A stretch of 64,000 bases of DNA. Source: Pandoraea pulmonicola. GTDB lineage: Bacteria; Pseudomonadota; Gammaproteobacteria; Burkholderiales; Burkholderiaceae. Where the stretch lies: positions 2,728,001 through 2,792,000 of the forward strand of contig NZ_CP010310.2 of NCBI RefSeq assembly GCF_000815105.2, in the 5' to 3' direction. Both the position numbers and the translations under genes were made by a program. Of this stretch, positions 54,235 through 63,849 are shown piece after piece. The notes beneath the pieces are model-generated. The model saw only the letters and a program-made list of their open reading frames with translations. It had not been told where the DNA came from and did no database searches. The number at the start of each line of letters is the position of its first letter. Within the stretch, counting starts at the first letter, position 1.

Positions 54235-54816
54235 ATGGCAAGGTCTGCCTTGAAGTTCGACGATGCAACCCATGCTGCTTTGCTGGCCGCAGCGCGTGAC
54301 GCAGATGCGGCACATCCTCACAACAATCCCGCATTTCTTGACGCGTTCCTGTCGGATGTGTGGAAAGTCACGTACCGGATTTATGGGGCGCAGACGTATC
54401 TGCGTTTCATGGCGCAGGCTGGTCTGGCGCGTCGCCCCAGTGCCGGTACGGTACAGAAGGCCATCGTTCGTGCGCGCTCGATCTACGGAATTCCGGTGGT
54501 GCCCGCGTTCGGTGCGTTGCCCGTGGTCGGCCAGTCCGCCTGGGCCCGGCAACTGGAGCAGAATCTGGCGCGTGCGATCACGTTGCTGGACGCCATGCCC
54601 GAGAGCCACCATTCAACGAACGGCGCCGTGACCGACGTGGCCGACGCCGTGCGGCGCGTGCAGTACCTAGAGCAAGAGAACCTGGAGTTGCGCGCGCGGC
54701 TGGCGCAGATGGCTGCGGCAGCGGCCTATGCGCGCGAAGCGCTGGGCGAAACGCTAACCGTTTTTGCCCCGCACGCCGCGCACCACACCGGTGCCGACGG
54801 CCTTCAAGGCGCCTGA
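54235..54816 (+). CDS. Hypothetical protein with C-terminal coiled coil
   Basis: I do not recognise this 193-aa protein. ATG 54235 is preferred over 54217 because GGAG sits just before it. Residues about 20-95 look like a globular helical domain (LDAFLSDVWKVTYRIYGAQT, QKAIVRARSIYGIPVVPAFG). Residues about 130-175 form a heptad-rich coiled coil (VRRVQYLEQENLELRARLAQ). No signal peptide or membrane helix is present. It follows a short purine/C-rich gap after the periplasmic gene and may be separately transcribed. Confidence 0.65.
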   Translation: MARSALKFDDATHAALLAAARDADAAHPHNNPAFLDAFLSDVWKVTYRIYGAQTYLRFMAQAGLARRPSAGTVQKAIVRARSIYGIPVVPAFGALPVVGQSAWARQLEQNLARAITLLDAMPESHHSTNGAVTDVADAVRRVQYLEQENLELRARLAQMAAAAAYAREALGETLTVFAPHAAHHTGADGLQGA

Positions 54817-54921
54817 CGGGCGAACGACGTTGGCGAAGCGGCGCTCTCGAGCGGGGCGAGGCGCCATTGAACGCCGTGCGAAGCTTTTCACGTGGGGTTG
54901 AGCAAGGGAGTGGCATATTGC

Positions 54922-54950
54922 GGTGCGTTGCGTTATAAACTTAACGCACC
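54922..54950. promoter_or_regulatory. Dyad upstream of the DyP-encapsulin operon
   Basis: GGTGCGTT (54922-54929) and AACGCACC (54943-54950) are perfect inverted arms with a 13-bp spacer. An overlapping alternative dyad is GCGTTA (54930-54935) with TAACGC (54942-54947). A TATAAA lies in the centre. It is 91 bp before the peroxidase gene, in a position for an operator. Confidence 0.5.
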
Positions 54951-55040
54951 AAAAGTCGCCGCCCGATAGCCTACGGTCTGCCGTTCGACCCGAGGCCGCG
55001 TGCGCAGGCGCCAAGAACCTCAGCCCCACGCAGGAAAGTA

Positions 55041-56168
55041 ATGATCGAACGTCCGTCGCCTCCCCCGGATCCTCAGCCCGTTTCGGGCACCGTCACCCGT
55101 AGTGCTATTTTTCTCGTCGCGACCGTGCGCGCCGACGAAGCCGCGCATGCGGCCGTGCGGGGCTGGTGCGCCGACGTTGCCGCCTATGTCCGCTCGGTCG
55201 GCAAGCGTGTGCCCTCCGGCAACCTGTCGTGTGTGGTGGGCTTCAGCGATGGCGCCTGGGACCGTCTGTTCGGCGCCCCGCGGCCTGTCGAACTGCATCC
55301 GTTCCGCGAGTTCGGTGCGGGCAAGCGCCATGCGCCGGCAACGCCCGGCGACCTGCTGCTGCATATCCGTGCCGACCAGATGGACCTGTGCTTCGATCTG
55401 GCCACGCTCATGCTCGGCAAGCTGGGCGACGCCGTGACCGTGGTCGATGAGGTGCATGGTTTCCGCTACTTCGACATGCGCGCCATGATCGGTTTCGTCG
55501 ACGGCACCGAGAACCCGGAGGGACAGGAGGCGCTCGAGTTCACCGTCATGGGCGACGAGGATCCCGAATTCGCCGGTGGCAGCTATGTGCTCGTGCAGAA
55601 ATACCTGCACGACATGACTGGCTGGAACGCGCTGCCGATCGAGGCACAGGAGCGCATCATCGGGCGCACCAAGCTCTCGGACGTCGAGTTCGACGAGGGC
55701 GTGAAGCCGAGCTGGTCGCACAGCGCGCTCACCACGCTCGAAGAAAACGGCAAGGAAATCAAGATCCTGCGTGACAATATGCCGTTCGGCCGACCCGGCT
55801 CGGCGGAGTTCGGCACGTACTTCATCGGCTACGCTCGTTCGCCCGCGCCCATCGAGCAGATGCTGGAGAACATGTTCGTGGGCCGTCCGCCCGGCAACTA
55901 CGACCGTCTGCTCGACTTCAGCACGGCGGTGACCGGCGGCCTGTTCTTCGTGCCGTCGGCGCTGCTGCTCGAGGCGCTTGCCGAGCGCGAGCCCGAAGCG
56001 GTGGCCGCAGCTGGCCCGTCCGCCATCAAGACACTGCTCGACACCGATACGCCGACGCCGGCCAACGCGGTACTCGACGTAACGGTTTCCTCTCTTACGA
56101 ATGCGGGCCCCGACGCGTCGGCCGGCTCGCTGAATATCGGATCGCTCAAAGGAGTTTCTCAGGCATGA
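55041..56168 (+). CDS. DyP-type peroxidase with encapsulin cargo peptide
   Basis: A class B (P) haem peroxidase of 375 aa that reduces H2O2 while oxidising dyes and other electron donors. The active-site GFVDGTEN contains Asp154. His227 (KPSWSHSALTT) is the likely haem ligand and Arg244 (KILRDNMPFG) the distal Arg. After a Thr/Pro/Ala linker, the C-terminus ends with SLNIGSLKG, matching the known encapsulin-loading peptide pattern. The shell gene starts 4 bp before the stop (ATGA overlap), so enzyme and shell are made together. Confidence 0.95.
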   Translation: MIERPSPPPDPQPVSGTVTRSAIFLVATVRADEAAHAAVRGWCADVAAYVRSVGKRVPSGNLSCVVGFSDGAWDRLFGAPRPVELHPFREFGAGKRHAPATPGDLLLHIRADQMDLCFDLATLMLGKLGDAVTVVDEVHGFRYFDMRAMIGFVDGTENPEGQEALEFTVMGDEDPEFAGGSYVLVQKYLHDMTGWNALPIEAQERIIGRTKLSDVEFDEGVKPSWSHSALTTLEENGKEIKILRDNMPFGRPGSAEFGTYFIGYARSPAPIEQMLENMFVGRPPGNYDRLLDFSTAVTGGLFFVPSALLLEALAEREPEAVAAAGPSAIKTLLDTDTPTPANAVLDVTVSSLTNAGPDASAGSLNIGSLKGVSQA

Positions 56169-56995
56169 ACAACCTGCATCGCGCACTTGCCCCCATTTCG
56201 AACGCCGCGTGGGAACAGATCGAAGAAGAAGTGGCGCGCACGTTCAAGCGTACCGTCGCTGCCCGGCGCGTGGTCGACGTGAAAGGACCGGGGGGACTCG
56301 CGCTCGCCGGGGTGGGCACCGGGCACCAGAAGGCGATCGATGCGCCGCTCGACGGCGTGGCCGCGCGTCAGCGCGAGGTGATGCCGCTCGTGGCGCTGCG
56401 CGTGCCGTTCGAACTCTCGCGCGAAGCCATCGACGACGTCGAGCGCGGCGCCAACGATTCGGACTGGCAACCGGCCAAGGATGCGGCGATCAAGCTCGCC
56501 TATGCCGAAGACCGTGCCATCTTCGACGGCTACCGGGCGGCGGGCATCACGGGCGTGCGCCAGGGCACGTCGAACCCGGTGCTGCCGTTGCCGCAGAACA
56601 TCGCCGATTATCCGACCGTGATCGCCAAGGCGCTCGAGCAACTGCGCCTGGAAGGGGTGGACGGTCCGTACAGCGTGCTGCTGGGTGCCGATGCCTACAC
56701 GGCCGTGGCCGAGGCGAACGATCAGGGTTATCCGATTCTCGAGCACATCGGCCATATCGTGAGCGGCGAGATCATCTGGGCGCCGGCCATCGACGGCGGC
56801 TGCATCCTTTCCACGCGCGGCGGCGACTTCGAGATGCACATCGGTCAGGATGTTTCGATCGGCTATCTCGACCACACGGCGAGCACCGTCCGTCTGTACC
56901 TGGAAGAGACGTTCACGTTCCTGATGCTGACGGCCGAAGCCAGCGTCCCGGTCGGTCAGGCAAAACCTGTGGATGGCAAGAAGAAGGCCAAGTAA
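56165..56995 (+). CDS. Encapsulin shell protein (family 1)
   Basis: Self-assembles into a protein nanocompartment with an HK97 phage-capsid fold. The 276-aa protein begins NNLHRALAPISNAAWEQIEE, typical of family 1 encapsulins, and has the E-loop region near residues 50-75 (GVGTGHQ onward) and the P/A-domain segments. It is translationally coupled to the DyP cargo. The assembled particle would hold the peroxidase inside. The C-terminal KKKAK tail is a short basic extension. A strong terminator follows. Confidence 0.95.
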   Translation: MNNLHRALAPISNAAWEQIEEEVARTFKRTVAARRVVDVKGPGGLALAGVGTGHQKAIDAPLDGVAARQREVMPLVALRVPFELSREAIDDVERGANDSDWQPAKDAAIKLAYAEDRAIFDGYRAAGITGVRQGTSNPVLPLPQNIADYPTVIAKALEQLRLEGVDGPYSVLLGADAYTAVAEANDQGYPILEHIGHIVSGEIIWAPAIDGGCILSTRGGDFEMHIGQDVSIGYLDHTASTVRLYLEETFTFLMLTAEASVPVGQAKPVDGKKKAK

Positions 56996-57013
56996 CTCTG
57001 GCGGGAAAAGGAA

Positions 57014-57050
57014 AATGGCTGAGGGCGATGTCTTGCCCTCAGCCATTCTT
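57014..57050 (+). terminator. Intrinsic terminator after encapsulin
   Basis: AATGGCTGAGGGC (57014-57026) and its perfect complement (57035-57047) enclose an 8-nt loop and are followed by a short T-rich run. It also faces the convergent ArnT-like gene. Confidence 0.8.
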
Positions 57051-57089
57051 GTTTGACTGCCTGAATGGCGCGTGAGAGCGCCTTACCTG

Positions 57090-58787
57090 CTATTGAGTCA
57101 CTGGCTTCTCGATGATCACGCGCCGGTCGTCGCGCGCGATGACCTTCATCGGCAGGCCGAGCGTCTCGAGCACCGTGAACTTCTCCGGATCGACCAGCGC
57201 AAGCGCCTTCGGCGCGGACATCCAGACCTCGGCGAACTTGTCGAGCGTCGGGATCCAGCTGTCGGGTGCCTGCGAAATGCCGAATTCGAGTTCATCCTGC
57301 ACGGCCACCATGGTCATCGGTTGGCGCAGGTAGTACGGCATCGTGTGATCGAGCGTGCCGACTGAGTAAAACGGTGCGTCAGGGCCCAGACGTTCCATCT
57401 CCGCCCGCACGGCCGGCACCAGATCGATACCCGAACTGCCGCGTCCGAATGCCTCGTGCCCTGAGCCGCCAATCATCGTGAATGCGAACCACGTCGCCGC
57501 GAACGCGATGAGCGCCTGCTTCGTGCTGCGCCGGGCAAGCCAGTGCGTCACGCCAATGCCGATCAGACCGACGATGCTCGCGGCATACAGGTAATAGGTG
57601 AACTCCCGGTACACCGCGACCGGATTGTGCCGGTCCGAGTGATGCGAGAGGAACACCAGGCCTGCCACGATCGCGGCCACGAACAGCACGGCGGAGACGA
57701 TGAGATGCTTGCGCAGCGTCTCGCGCGTCAGCCCCGCCAGGCCAATGCCCAGCAGCAGTGCGATCGCGGGAGCCACCGGCAGCACATACGAAATGAGCTT
57801 CGAGTGCGAGATCGAGAAGAAGCAGAAGATGAAGATGGCCCAGACTGCGAGCATCAGCACTGGACGGAAGCCATTCGCCTGCCGCGGCAGGGCGCGCGAG
57901 GCCGACAATATGCGCGTCGACATCGACAGCCACGGCAGGAAGCCGACGATCAGCACCGGCACGAAGTACCACAACGCACCGGGGCGATGGTGATCCGGCT
58001 TGAGGAAGCGGTTGAAGTGCTCGTTGATGAAGAAGAAGTCGAAGAACGACGGGTTGCGCGCCATCACGGCGGCGAACCACGGCACGGTGACGGCCAGCAG
58101 CACGATCAGCCCGCTTGCGATGTGCAGACGCTTCCACAACGCCCAATCGCGCGCGATCAGCGTGTAGATCACCAGCACCGCGCCTGGCAGCACCACGCCG
58201 ATCAGACCTTTGCTCAGGATCGACAACCCCATCGCCGCCCAGCACAGCCACATCCAGTTGCGCGTCTGCGCGTCCGTCAGCCCGGGGCGCTGCGCGAGCA
58301 GCAGCGAACACAGCACGAGCGCCATCATGAACGACAGGCCCATGTCGAGCACGTTGAAGTGGCCCAGCAGACTCCACAGCGGCGCGCTTGCCAGCGTGAG
58401 GGCAGCGAAGAAGCCCGCACGCGCGCCGAACACGCGGCGGCCGGTGTAGCCCACGAGCAGCACGCCGGCAAAACCCGTCAGCGCCGTCCACAGACGCGCC
58501 TGCCAGTCGCCGAGGCCGAAGACCATGAACGTGAGGGCGTTCATCCACGTCTGCAGGGGCGGTTTTTCGAAGTACAGGTAGCCGTTGTAGCGCGGCGTGA
58601 CCCAATCGCCCGTGGCCAGCATTTCGCGCGCCATTTCGGCGTAGCGGCCTTCGTCGCTGGGAACCAGGTGGCGAAGGTTCAGCACGCCGAACCAGACGAG
58701 CGCGAACATCGCGACCAGCCAGAGCAGGGCGGCGGGGGAGATCGGCCAGGGTTCCAACCCGGCGTCACGTTGAGGGCGTGTGGACAT
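57090..58787 (-). CDS. ArnT-like lipid A/PMT-family glycosyltransferase
   Basis: A 565-aa inner-membrane enzyme of the ArnT/PMT (GT83/GT39) kind. It opens with about 12 membrane helices; the first periplasmic loop has the DEGRYAEMAREMLATGDWVT signature with the catalytic acidic residues near 44. ArnT adds aminoarabinose to lipid A, which lowers polymyxin binding. The rest of the arn pathway is not in this window. It follows the two-component genes on the same strand after 57 bp, suggesting that they control it. Confidence 0.88.
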   Translation of the reverse strand: MSTRPQRDAGLEPWPISPAALLWLVAMFALVWFGVLNLRHLVPSDEGRYAEMAREMLATGDWVTPRYNGYLYFEKPPLQTWMNALTFMVFGLGDWQARLWTALTGFAGVLLVGYTGRRVFGARAGFFAALTLASAPLWSLLGHFNVLDMGLSFMMALVLCSLLLAQRPGLTDAQTRNWMWLCWAAMGLSILSKGLIGVVLPGAVLVIYTLIARDWALWKRLHIASGLIVLLAVTVPWFAAVMARNPSFFDFFFINEHFNRFLKPDHHRPGALWYFVPVLIVGFLPWLSMSTRILSASRALPRQANGFRPVLMLAVWAIFIFCFFSISHSKLISYVLPVAPAIALLLGIGLAGLTRETLRKHLIVSAVLFVAAIVAGLVFLSHHSDRHNPVAVYREFTYYLYAASIVGLIGIGVTHWLARRSTKQALIAFAATWFAFTMIGGSGHEAFGRGSSGIDLVPAVRAEMERLGPDAPFYSVGTLDHTMPYYLRQPMTMVAVQDELEFGISQAPDSWIPTLDKFAEVWMSAPKALALVDPEKFTVLETLGLPMKVIARDDRRVIIEKPVTQ

Positions 58788-58844
58788 GGATGCGAGGCTT
58801 CCGGACTTTGAGTTGACGAAGAATTGAATGACCGCGAACGAGAA

Positions 58845-60233
58845 TCAGCGGGATGGGGGTAAGGAAGACGGCGACCGGGTGGTCGGCGGCAACGCGTCGG
58901 GGTTCGGCAGTGTGACACGTACGTGCAGCCCGCGCGGTGGCGTCAGGCTGGCGTCCTTGAGCGTCACCCGGCCGCCGAGGCGATCGACGATGGCACGCAC
59001 GATCGCCAGGCCCAGCCCGGTGCCTTCGCCGCCGTGATCGCGCGGCTCGCGCTGTTCGCTCGCACGGTAGAACGCATCGAAGACATGTTCGCGCTTGTCG
59101 GCGTCGATGCCGGGGCCCGAGTCGATCACGTCGATCACCACATCGGGGCCAGTGGCCGACACGCGCACCGAGACGGTGCCGCCTGCCGGCGTATAGCGCA
59201 CGGCGTTGCCCACCAGATTGCCGAGCAGCGTGACGATGTCGCGCTTCGTGCCGAGCACCCGCAGTCCCGGCCGGCCCGGCGCGCTCGCCGAGGCATCGAC
59301 CAGGTCGAGCACGATCCGCTTGCGATCGGCCAGCACGAAGACATCCTCGAGCGCCTCACGCACAGCCGGCAGCAGCGTGAGCGGCGTGACGGCGACCACG
59401 GCCACGTTCTGCGCGCGAGCGAGCGTCAGTAACTGCTCCAGCAGCGTACGGGTGCGTTGCAATCCGCTCTTGAGCCGGGTGAGGCGATTGCGGGTCTCGG
59501 CGTCGAGCGGTGCGGGCGCCAGGGCCCGATCGAGATTTTCCGCCTGAATCACCAGGGCCGTGACCGGCGAGCGCAGTTCGTGCGCCGCGTCGGCCACGAA
59601 CCGGCGTTGCTCGTCGAGCGCCTTGGACAGGCGTGCCAGCAAACGGTTGATGGACACGACGAACGGCTCGATTTCGGTTGGCGCGCCCTGCGTGTCGAGC
59701 GGGCGCAGGTCGGTGTTGCGCCGCTTGTCGATCTCGCCGGCCAGACGCTGCACCGGCCGCCAGGCGCGCCGCACCGTCAGCACGATGGCGCCGATGAGCA
59801 GCGGCACGAACACCACGAATGGCAGGGCCGTGCGCAGGCCGCTGTTGCGGGCGATCTCGTTGCGGCCTTCCGTGGGCTGGGCGACCACGATCCGCTGCGA
59901 CGGGCCGACCGTGCGCACGAAGGCGCGCCACGTATGGCCGCCCGTGCTCACGGTGTGAAAACCGTCGGCGAGCGTCACCGGAAACGTGCCCCCGAGCCGC
60001 TGCACTGTGAGCCGATAGTCGTGATCCTGGAGCGGCAGACCATGCATGGCGGTGTCTGCCGCAGTGAGGTTGCGCGTGTCGACGAGCGCGGCGAGCTGCA
60101 GCAACTGGTCGTCCTGAAAACGGTACGCCTCGCGAAAGGCCGCCCCGTACGAGACGAAGCCCGCAACGATGGCCAGCCCCAGCGCGCAGGCCGAGAGCGT
60201 GATCACCAGACGCGACTGAAGCGAGCGCATCAT
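58845..60233 (-). CDS. OmpR-partner sensor histidine kinase (PmrB/QseC-like)
   Basis: A 462-aa inner-membrane kinase. Two helices (about residues 8-28 and 135-158) frame a periplasmic sensor of about 105 residues. HAMP, then DHp with the phosphoacceptor His218 in DAAHELRSPVTA, and a full HATPase domain (DSGPGIDADKREHVFDAFYR, GTGLGLAIVRAI) follow. It overlaps the response-regulator stop by 4 bp. A role in sensing cationic peptides or metal is suggested by the ArnT gene next to it. Confidence 0.93.
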   Translation of the reverse strand: MMRSLQSRLVITLSACALGLAIVAGFVSYGAAFREAYRFQDDQLLQLAALVDTRNLTAADTAMHGLPLQDHDYRLTVQRLGGTFPVTLADGFHTVSTGGHTWRAFVRTVGPSQRIVVAQPTEGRNEIARNSGLRTALPFVVFVPLLIGAIVLTVRRAWRPVQRLAGEIDKRRNTDLRPLDTQGAPTEIEPFVVSINRLLARLSKALDEQRRFVADAAHELRSPVTALVIQAENLDRALAPAPLDAETRNRLTRLKSGLQRTRTLLEQLLTLARAQNVAVVAVTPLTLLPAVREALEDVFVLADRKRIVLDLVDASASAPGRPGLRVLGTKRDIVTLLGNLVGNAVRYTPAGGTVSVRVSATGPDVVIDVIDSGPGIDADKREHVFDAFYRASEQREPRDHGGEGTGLGLAIVRAIVDRLGGRVTLKDASLTPPRGLHVRVTLPNPDALPPTTRSPSSLPPSR

Positions 60234-60889
60234 GCCTTGGGAACCAGCCAGCCGGCGCCGCGGATGTTGCGGATGACATCCGCACCGAGCTTCTTGCGGA
60301 TGGAATGGATCAGGAAGTCGATCATGTTGCTCTCGATCTCCTCGCCCCAGCCGTACAGGCGGTGCTCGAGCGCGTCGCGCGAGAGGATGGTGCCGGGGCG
60401 CAGCATGAGGGCGTGCAGCAGGGCGTATTCACGCGCGGACAGCACGCAGCTGTTCTCGCCATAGCTCGCCTGATGCGTGGCGGGGTCGAGCGACAGGGCC
60501 CCGTTGGTCAGCACCGGGATCGCCACGCCCGCGTTGCGGCGGATGACGGCGCGCATGCGGGCGAGCAGTTCACCGACTTCGAACGGTTTGACGACGAAGT
60601 CGTCCGCGCCAAGATCCAGCCCCTGAATGATGTCTTCGGCGCCGTCGCGGGCCGTCACGACGATGATCGGCGTGCGTCCGCCCGCCCCACGGTGCGCGCG
60701 CAGCACTTCCCAACCATCGCGGCCGGGCAGGCCCAGGTCGAGCAGCATCAGATCGTAGGTGTGCGCGGCCAGCGCCGCAAGGGCGGCGTCGCCGTCGCGA
60801 CACCAGTCGGCCGCGTACGAGGCGTCCTTGAGCGCCTGCGTCATGGCTTCGCCAATCATGGTGTCGTCTTCTACGAGCAATATCCGCAT
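60230..60889 (-). CDS. OmpR-family response regulator (PmrA/QseB-like)
   Basis: A 219-aa DNA-binding regulator. The receiver has the acidic pocket (VEDD at 6-9) and phosphoacceptor Asp51 in LLDLGLPGRDGW. The winged-helix output domain spans about 125-217 (LSAREYALLHALMLRPG, then SNMIDFLIHSIRKKLGADVI). It starts the three-gene unit with the kinase and ArnT-like gene. A 9-bp direct repeat in the upstream region is the likely binding box. Confidence 0.95.
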   Translation of the reverse strand: MRILLVEDDTMIGEAMTQALKDASYAADWCRDGDAALAALAAHTYDLMLLDLGLPGRDGWEVLRAHRGAGGRTPIIVVTARDGAEDIIQGLDLGADDFVVKPFEVGELLARMRAVIRRNAGVAIPVLTNGALSLDPATHQASYGENSCVLSAREYALLHALMLRPGTILSRDALEHRLYGWGEEIESNMIDFLIHSIRKKLGADVIRNIRGAGWLVPKA

Positions 60890-60980
60890 GGTGTTCCAAG
60901 TGTTTCACGGCGCGGCCGTTGCGGCGCGCAACCGTTACGTTGCCGGTCACACTGGACGGCACCGGCGCACGATAGCGCGC

Positions 60981-61000
60981 GAAACTTAGGAGAAACTTAG
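60981..61000 (-). promoter_or_regulatory. 11-bp-period direct repeat, candidate response-regulator box
   Basis: GAAACTTAG occurs twice, at 60981-60989 and 60992-61000, two bases apart. On the gene strand this is CTAAGTTTC twice with an 11-bp period, the spacing used by PmrA- and OmpR-type dimers. It lies about 92 bp before the response-regulator start, so autoregulation is likely. Confidence 0.65.
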
Positions 61001-61208
61001 CGCGCGGCAACGTACGCCCGCGCGACTATGCCATGCAAAGCGACTTTTAATCAAACACTTAGCAGATGTTTTTCAAGTGGCTTTGCGGATCGAAGGTGTG
61101 CGCGGCGCCGTTTCGCGGCAAGGCGCAGGCATTTTGCGGTGTCTTGCGGGGTTTCCGGCGTGTTTCCGTGCGAGATGGCGCGCGGCCACGGCCGCCCACC
61201 GGAAATGC

Positions 61209-61238
61209 AAAACGGGCCGGCAAATGCCGACCCGTTTT
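61209..61238 (-). terminator. Intrinsic terminator of metE
   Basis: AAAACGGGCCGGC (61209-61221) pairs with GCCGACCCGTTTT (61226-61238) with one G-U pair and an AAAT loop. Read on the minus strand it ends in T-rich DNA after the metE stop. Confidence 0.8.
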
Positions 61239-61309
61239 CGGGAGACGTCGATCGCGAGGCCGATACCGTAACGCTTGCGCGTTACGGTCCGGCAAGCTCG
61301 CGAATCGGC

Positions 61310-63598
61310 TTACTGGGCGCGCAACGTCTTCGCGGCGGCGACCATGTTCTGGAGCGCCGGGATGACCTCCGCCCACTGACGCGTCTTCAGACCGCAGTCC
61401 GGATTGACCCAGAGACGCGTGGCCGGAATGCGCTCGGCCGCCTTGTTCATGAGCGACACGATGTGCTCCTGCGTCGGGATGTTCGGCGAATGGATGTCGT
61501 ACACGCCGGGGCCGATCTCGTTCGGGTACTGGAACGAGTCGAACGCGTCGAGCAGTTCCATGTCCGAGCGCGACGTCTCGATGGTGATCACGTCGGCATC
61601 CATGTCCGCAATCGCCGCGATGATGTCGTTGAATTCGGAATAGCACATGTGCGTGTGGATCTGCGTATCGTCCTGCACGCCGTTGGCCGTGATGCGGAAC
61701 GATTCGACCGCCCAGTCCAGATACGTCTGCCATTGTGCGCGGCGCAGCGGCAGGCCTTCGCGCAGCGCCGCCTCATCGATCTGGATGACGCGTACGCCGG
61801 CGCGCTCCAGATCCAGCACCTCTTCACGAATGGCGAGCGCGAGCTGGAAGCACGACACCGAGCGCGGCTGATCGTCGCGTACGAACGACCAGTTCAGGAT
61901 CGTGACGGGGCCGGTCAGCATGCCCTTCATCGGCTTGTCCGTGAGCGATTGGGCGAACTTGATCCACTCGACGGTCATGGCCTTCGGGCGGCTGATGTCG
62001 CCGAACATGATGGGGGGCTTCACGCAGCGCGAACCATACGACTGCACCCAGCCGAACTGGCTGAACGCGTAGCCTTCGAGCTGCTCGCCGAAATACTCGA
62101 CCATGTCGTTGCGCTCGGCTTCGCCGTGCACGAGCACATCCAGGCCCAGCGCTTCCTGCTCGCGCACACTGCGCGTGATTTCGGCCCGCATCGCCGCGAT
62201 GTAGCCGGCCTCGTCGAGCTCGCCGGCCTTGTACTGGCTGCGCGCCGTGCGGATGTCGGCCGTCTGCGGGAACGAACCGATCGTCGTGGTCGGGTAGAGC
62301 GGCAGGTTCAGCCGGGCGGCCTGTTTCGCGGCGCGCTCGACGTACGGCTTCTGGCGCCGGCCCAGCGACGCTTCGATCCCGGCGACGGCCGCCTTGACGG
62401 CCGGGTTATGCACGCGCGGCGACGCCCGGCGGCTGGCGATGGCCGCAGCGTTGGCCGCCAGTTCGGCCGACACGGCGTTACGACCTTCGTTGACGGCACG
62501 GGCCAGCACGCTCAGTTCGGCGAGTTTCTGTTTGGCGAAGGCCAGCCACGAGCGGATTTCCGCATCGAGCTTCTGTTCGCTGTCCAGATCGACCGGCACG
62601 TGAAGCAGGGAGCACGACGGGGCGATCCACAGACGCTCGCCGAGCGCTTTCGCGACCGGTTCCAGCCAGTCCAGCACGGCCGCCAGGTCCGACTTCCAGA
62701 TGTTGCGGCCGTTGATCACGCCGAGCGATACCACCTTCTCGGCGGGCAGTGCGGCGATGACCTTGCCGACTTCGTTCCCGGCGTTCACGGCGTCGAGGTG
62801 CAGCCCGTCGATCGGCAGGCGGCATGCCAGCGGCAGGTTGTCCTGCAGTTCGCCGAAGTACGTGGCAAGCAGGCGCTTGACGGGGGTTGCCGCCAACGCG
62901 GCGTAGGCCGTCTCGAAGGCGCCTTGCCATGCAGGGCTCAGTTCCGTTACGAGAATGGGTTCGTCGATCTGCACCCACTCGACGCCTTGCGTGGCAAGCG
63001 TCTCGAGTAGCTTCACGTAGGCTGGCAGCAGACGAGGCAGCAGCGCGAGTTTGTCGCTCTCGTCCTTGGCCTTGCCGAGCCACAGGTAGGTGACAGGGCC
63101 AATGATGACCGGTTTGGCGTTCACCCCGGCCGCGCGGGCTTCGGCGAGTTGGTCGACCAGTCGCGACGCGTCGAGCGAGAAGTTCGTGGCGGCCGAGAAT
63201 TCCGGCACGATGTAGTGGTAGTTCGTATCGAACCACTTCGTCATCTCGCCGGCGGCCACGCCACCGCAGCAATCGGCGTGTGCTTCGGCGCCCAGGGCCG
63301 AGCGCCCGCGTGCCACGCGGAAGTAGTTGTCCAGGGCGTCGCCGTGGAATCCCTGGACACGCTCGGGCAGATTGCCGAGCGTGAAGCTCATGTCGAGCAC
63401 CTGATCGTAGAAGGCGAAGTCGCCGACCGGTACCAGGTCGAGCGCCGACTGGTCTTGCCAGTGGCGCTGGCGCAGCGAGGCGCCGAGCGACTTCAGTTCG
63501 TCGCGCGACGACTGACCCTTCCAATACGCTTCCAGGCCGAACTTCAGTTCACGCTTCGCGCCGATGCGCGGGAATCCCAGGTTGTGTGTCTTTGCCAT
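61310..63598 (-). CDS. metE: Cobalamin-independent methionine synthase
   Basis: Transfers a methyl group from methyltetrahydrofolate (polyglutamate) to homocysteine, the last step of methionine synthesis, without vitamin B12. The 762-aa length is normal. The N-terminal barrel opens [20 protein letters not shown]. The C-terminal barrel carries the zinc-binding His and Cys in [10 protein letters not shown] and the late Cys in [13 protein letters not shown]. The AT-rich leader has no cobalamin riboswitch that I could see. A terminator follows. Confidence 0.97.
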   Translation of the reverse strand: MAKTHNLGFPRIGAKRELKFGLEAYWKGQSSRDELKSLGASLRQRHWQDQSALDLVPVGDFAFYDQVLDMSFTLGNLPERVQGFHGDALDNYFRVARGRSALGAEAHADCCGGVAAGEMTKWFDTNYHYIVPEFSAATNFSLDASRLVDQLAEARAAGVNAKPVIIGPVTYLWLGKAKDESDKLALLPRLLPAYVKLLETLATQGVEWVQIDEPILVTELSPAWQGAFETAYAALAATPVKRLLATYFGELQDNLPLACRLPIDGLHLDAVNAGNEVGKVIAALPAEKVVSLGVINGRNIWKSDLAAVLDWLEPVAKALGERLWIAPSCSLLHVPVDLDSEQKLDAEIRSWLAFAKQKLAELSVLARAVNEGRNAVSAELAANAAAIASRRASPRVHNPAVKAAVAGIEASLGRRQKPYVERAAKQAARLNLPLYPTTTIGSFPQTADIRTARSQYKAGELDEAGYIAAMRAEITRSVREQEALGLDVLVHGEAERNDMVEYFGEQLEGYAFSQFGWVQSYGSRCVKPPIMFGDISRPKAMTVEWIKFAQSLTDKPMKGMLTGPVTILNWSFVRDDQPRSVSCFQLALAIREEVLDLERAGVRVIQIDEAALREGLPLRRAQWQTYLDWAVESFRITANGVQDDTQIHTHMCYSEFNDIIAAIADMDADVITIETSRSDMELLDAFDSFQYPNEIGPGVYDIHSPNIPTQEHIVSLMNKAAERIPATRLWVNPDCGLKTRQWAEVIPALQNMVAAAKTLRAQ

Positions 63599-63849
63599 GT
63601 TCTCTTATGACGCTTGCCGCCAGATGAAGGAAATCGTGACGATGATCATAGAGATTTCGATTCATGAATGAAAATGGTCTTATTTCAGATTAACTTTAAA
63701 TTTATTCATGTTTGATTGTGAACATTGGTTGTCGGTGGGACTTCGGTGTTACGCTCTCGCCACTTGGCGGGACGTCCCATTCGCGCACACATGGGCGACC
63801 AGGCTCGCGTGCGCCGTCGCCCCGCCTGTCCACCGTATTCGTCAACGTC
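63599..63849. promoter_or_regulatory. metE upstream region with TTCATGAA, candidate MetR-type site
   Basis: A 251-bp gap between divergent genes. The AT-rich stretch 63650-63720 contains the palindrome TTCATGAA (63661-63668) and further TGAA/TTCA half-sites, a pattern compatible with MetR binding. No metR gene is in view, so this is only suggestive. Confidence 0.3.

Larger units (their letters stand above)
60890..61309. other. 420-bp intergenic region
   Basis: Holds the response-regulator direct repeat (60981-61000) near its left end and the metE terminator (61209-61238) near its right end. No gene is evident between them. Confidence 0.6.

Noticed and set aside
63599..63849. Cobalamin riboswitch before metE
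   Set aside because: Conserved B12-box-like sequence was not found; the region is short and AT-rich.
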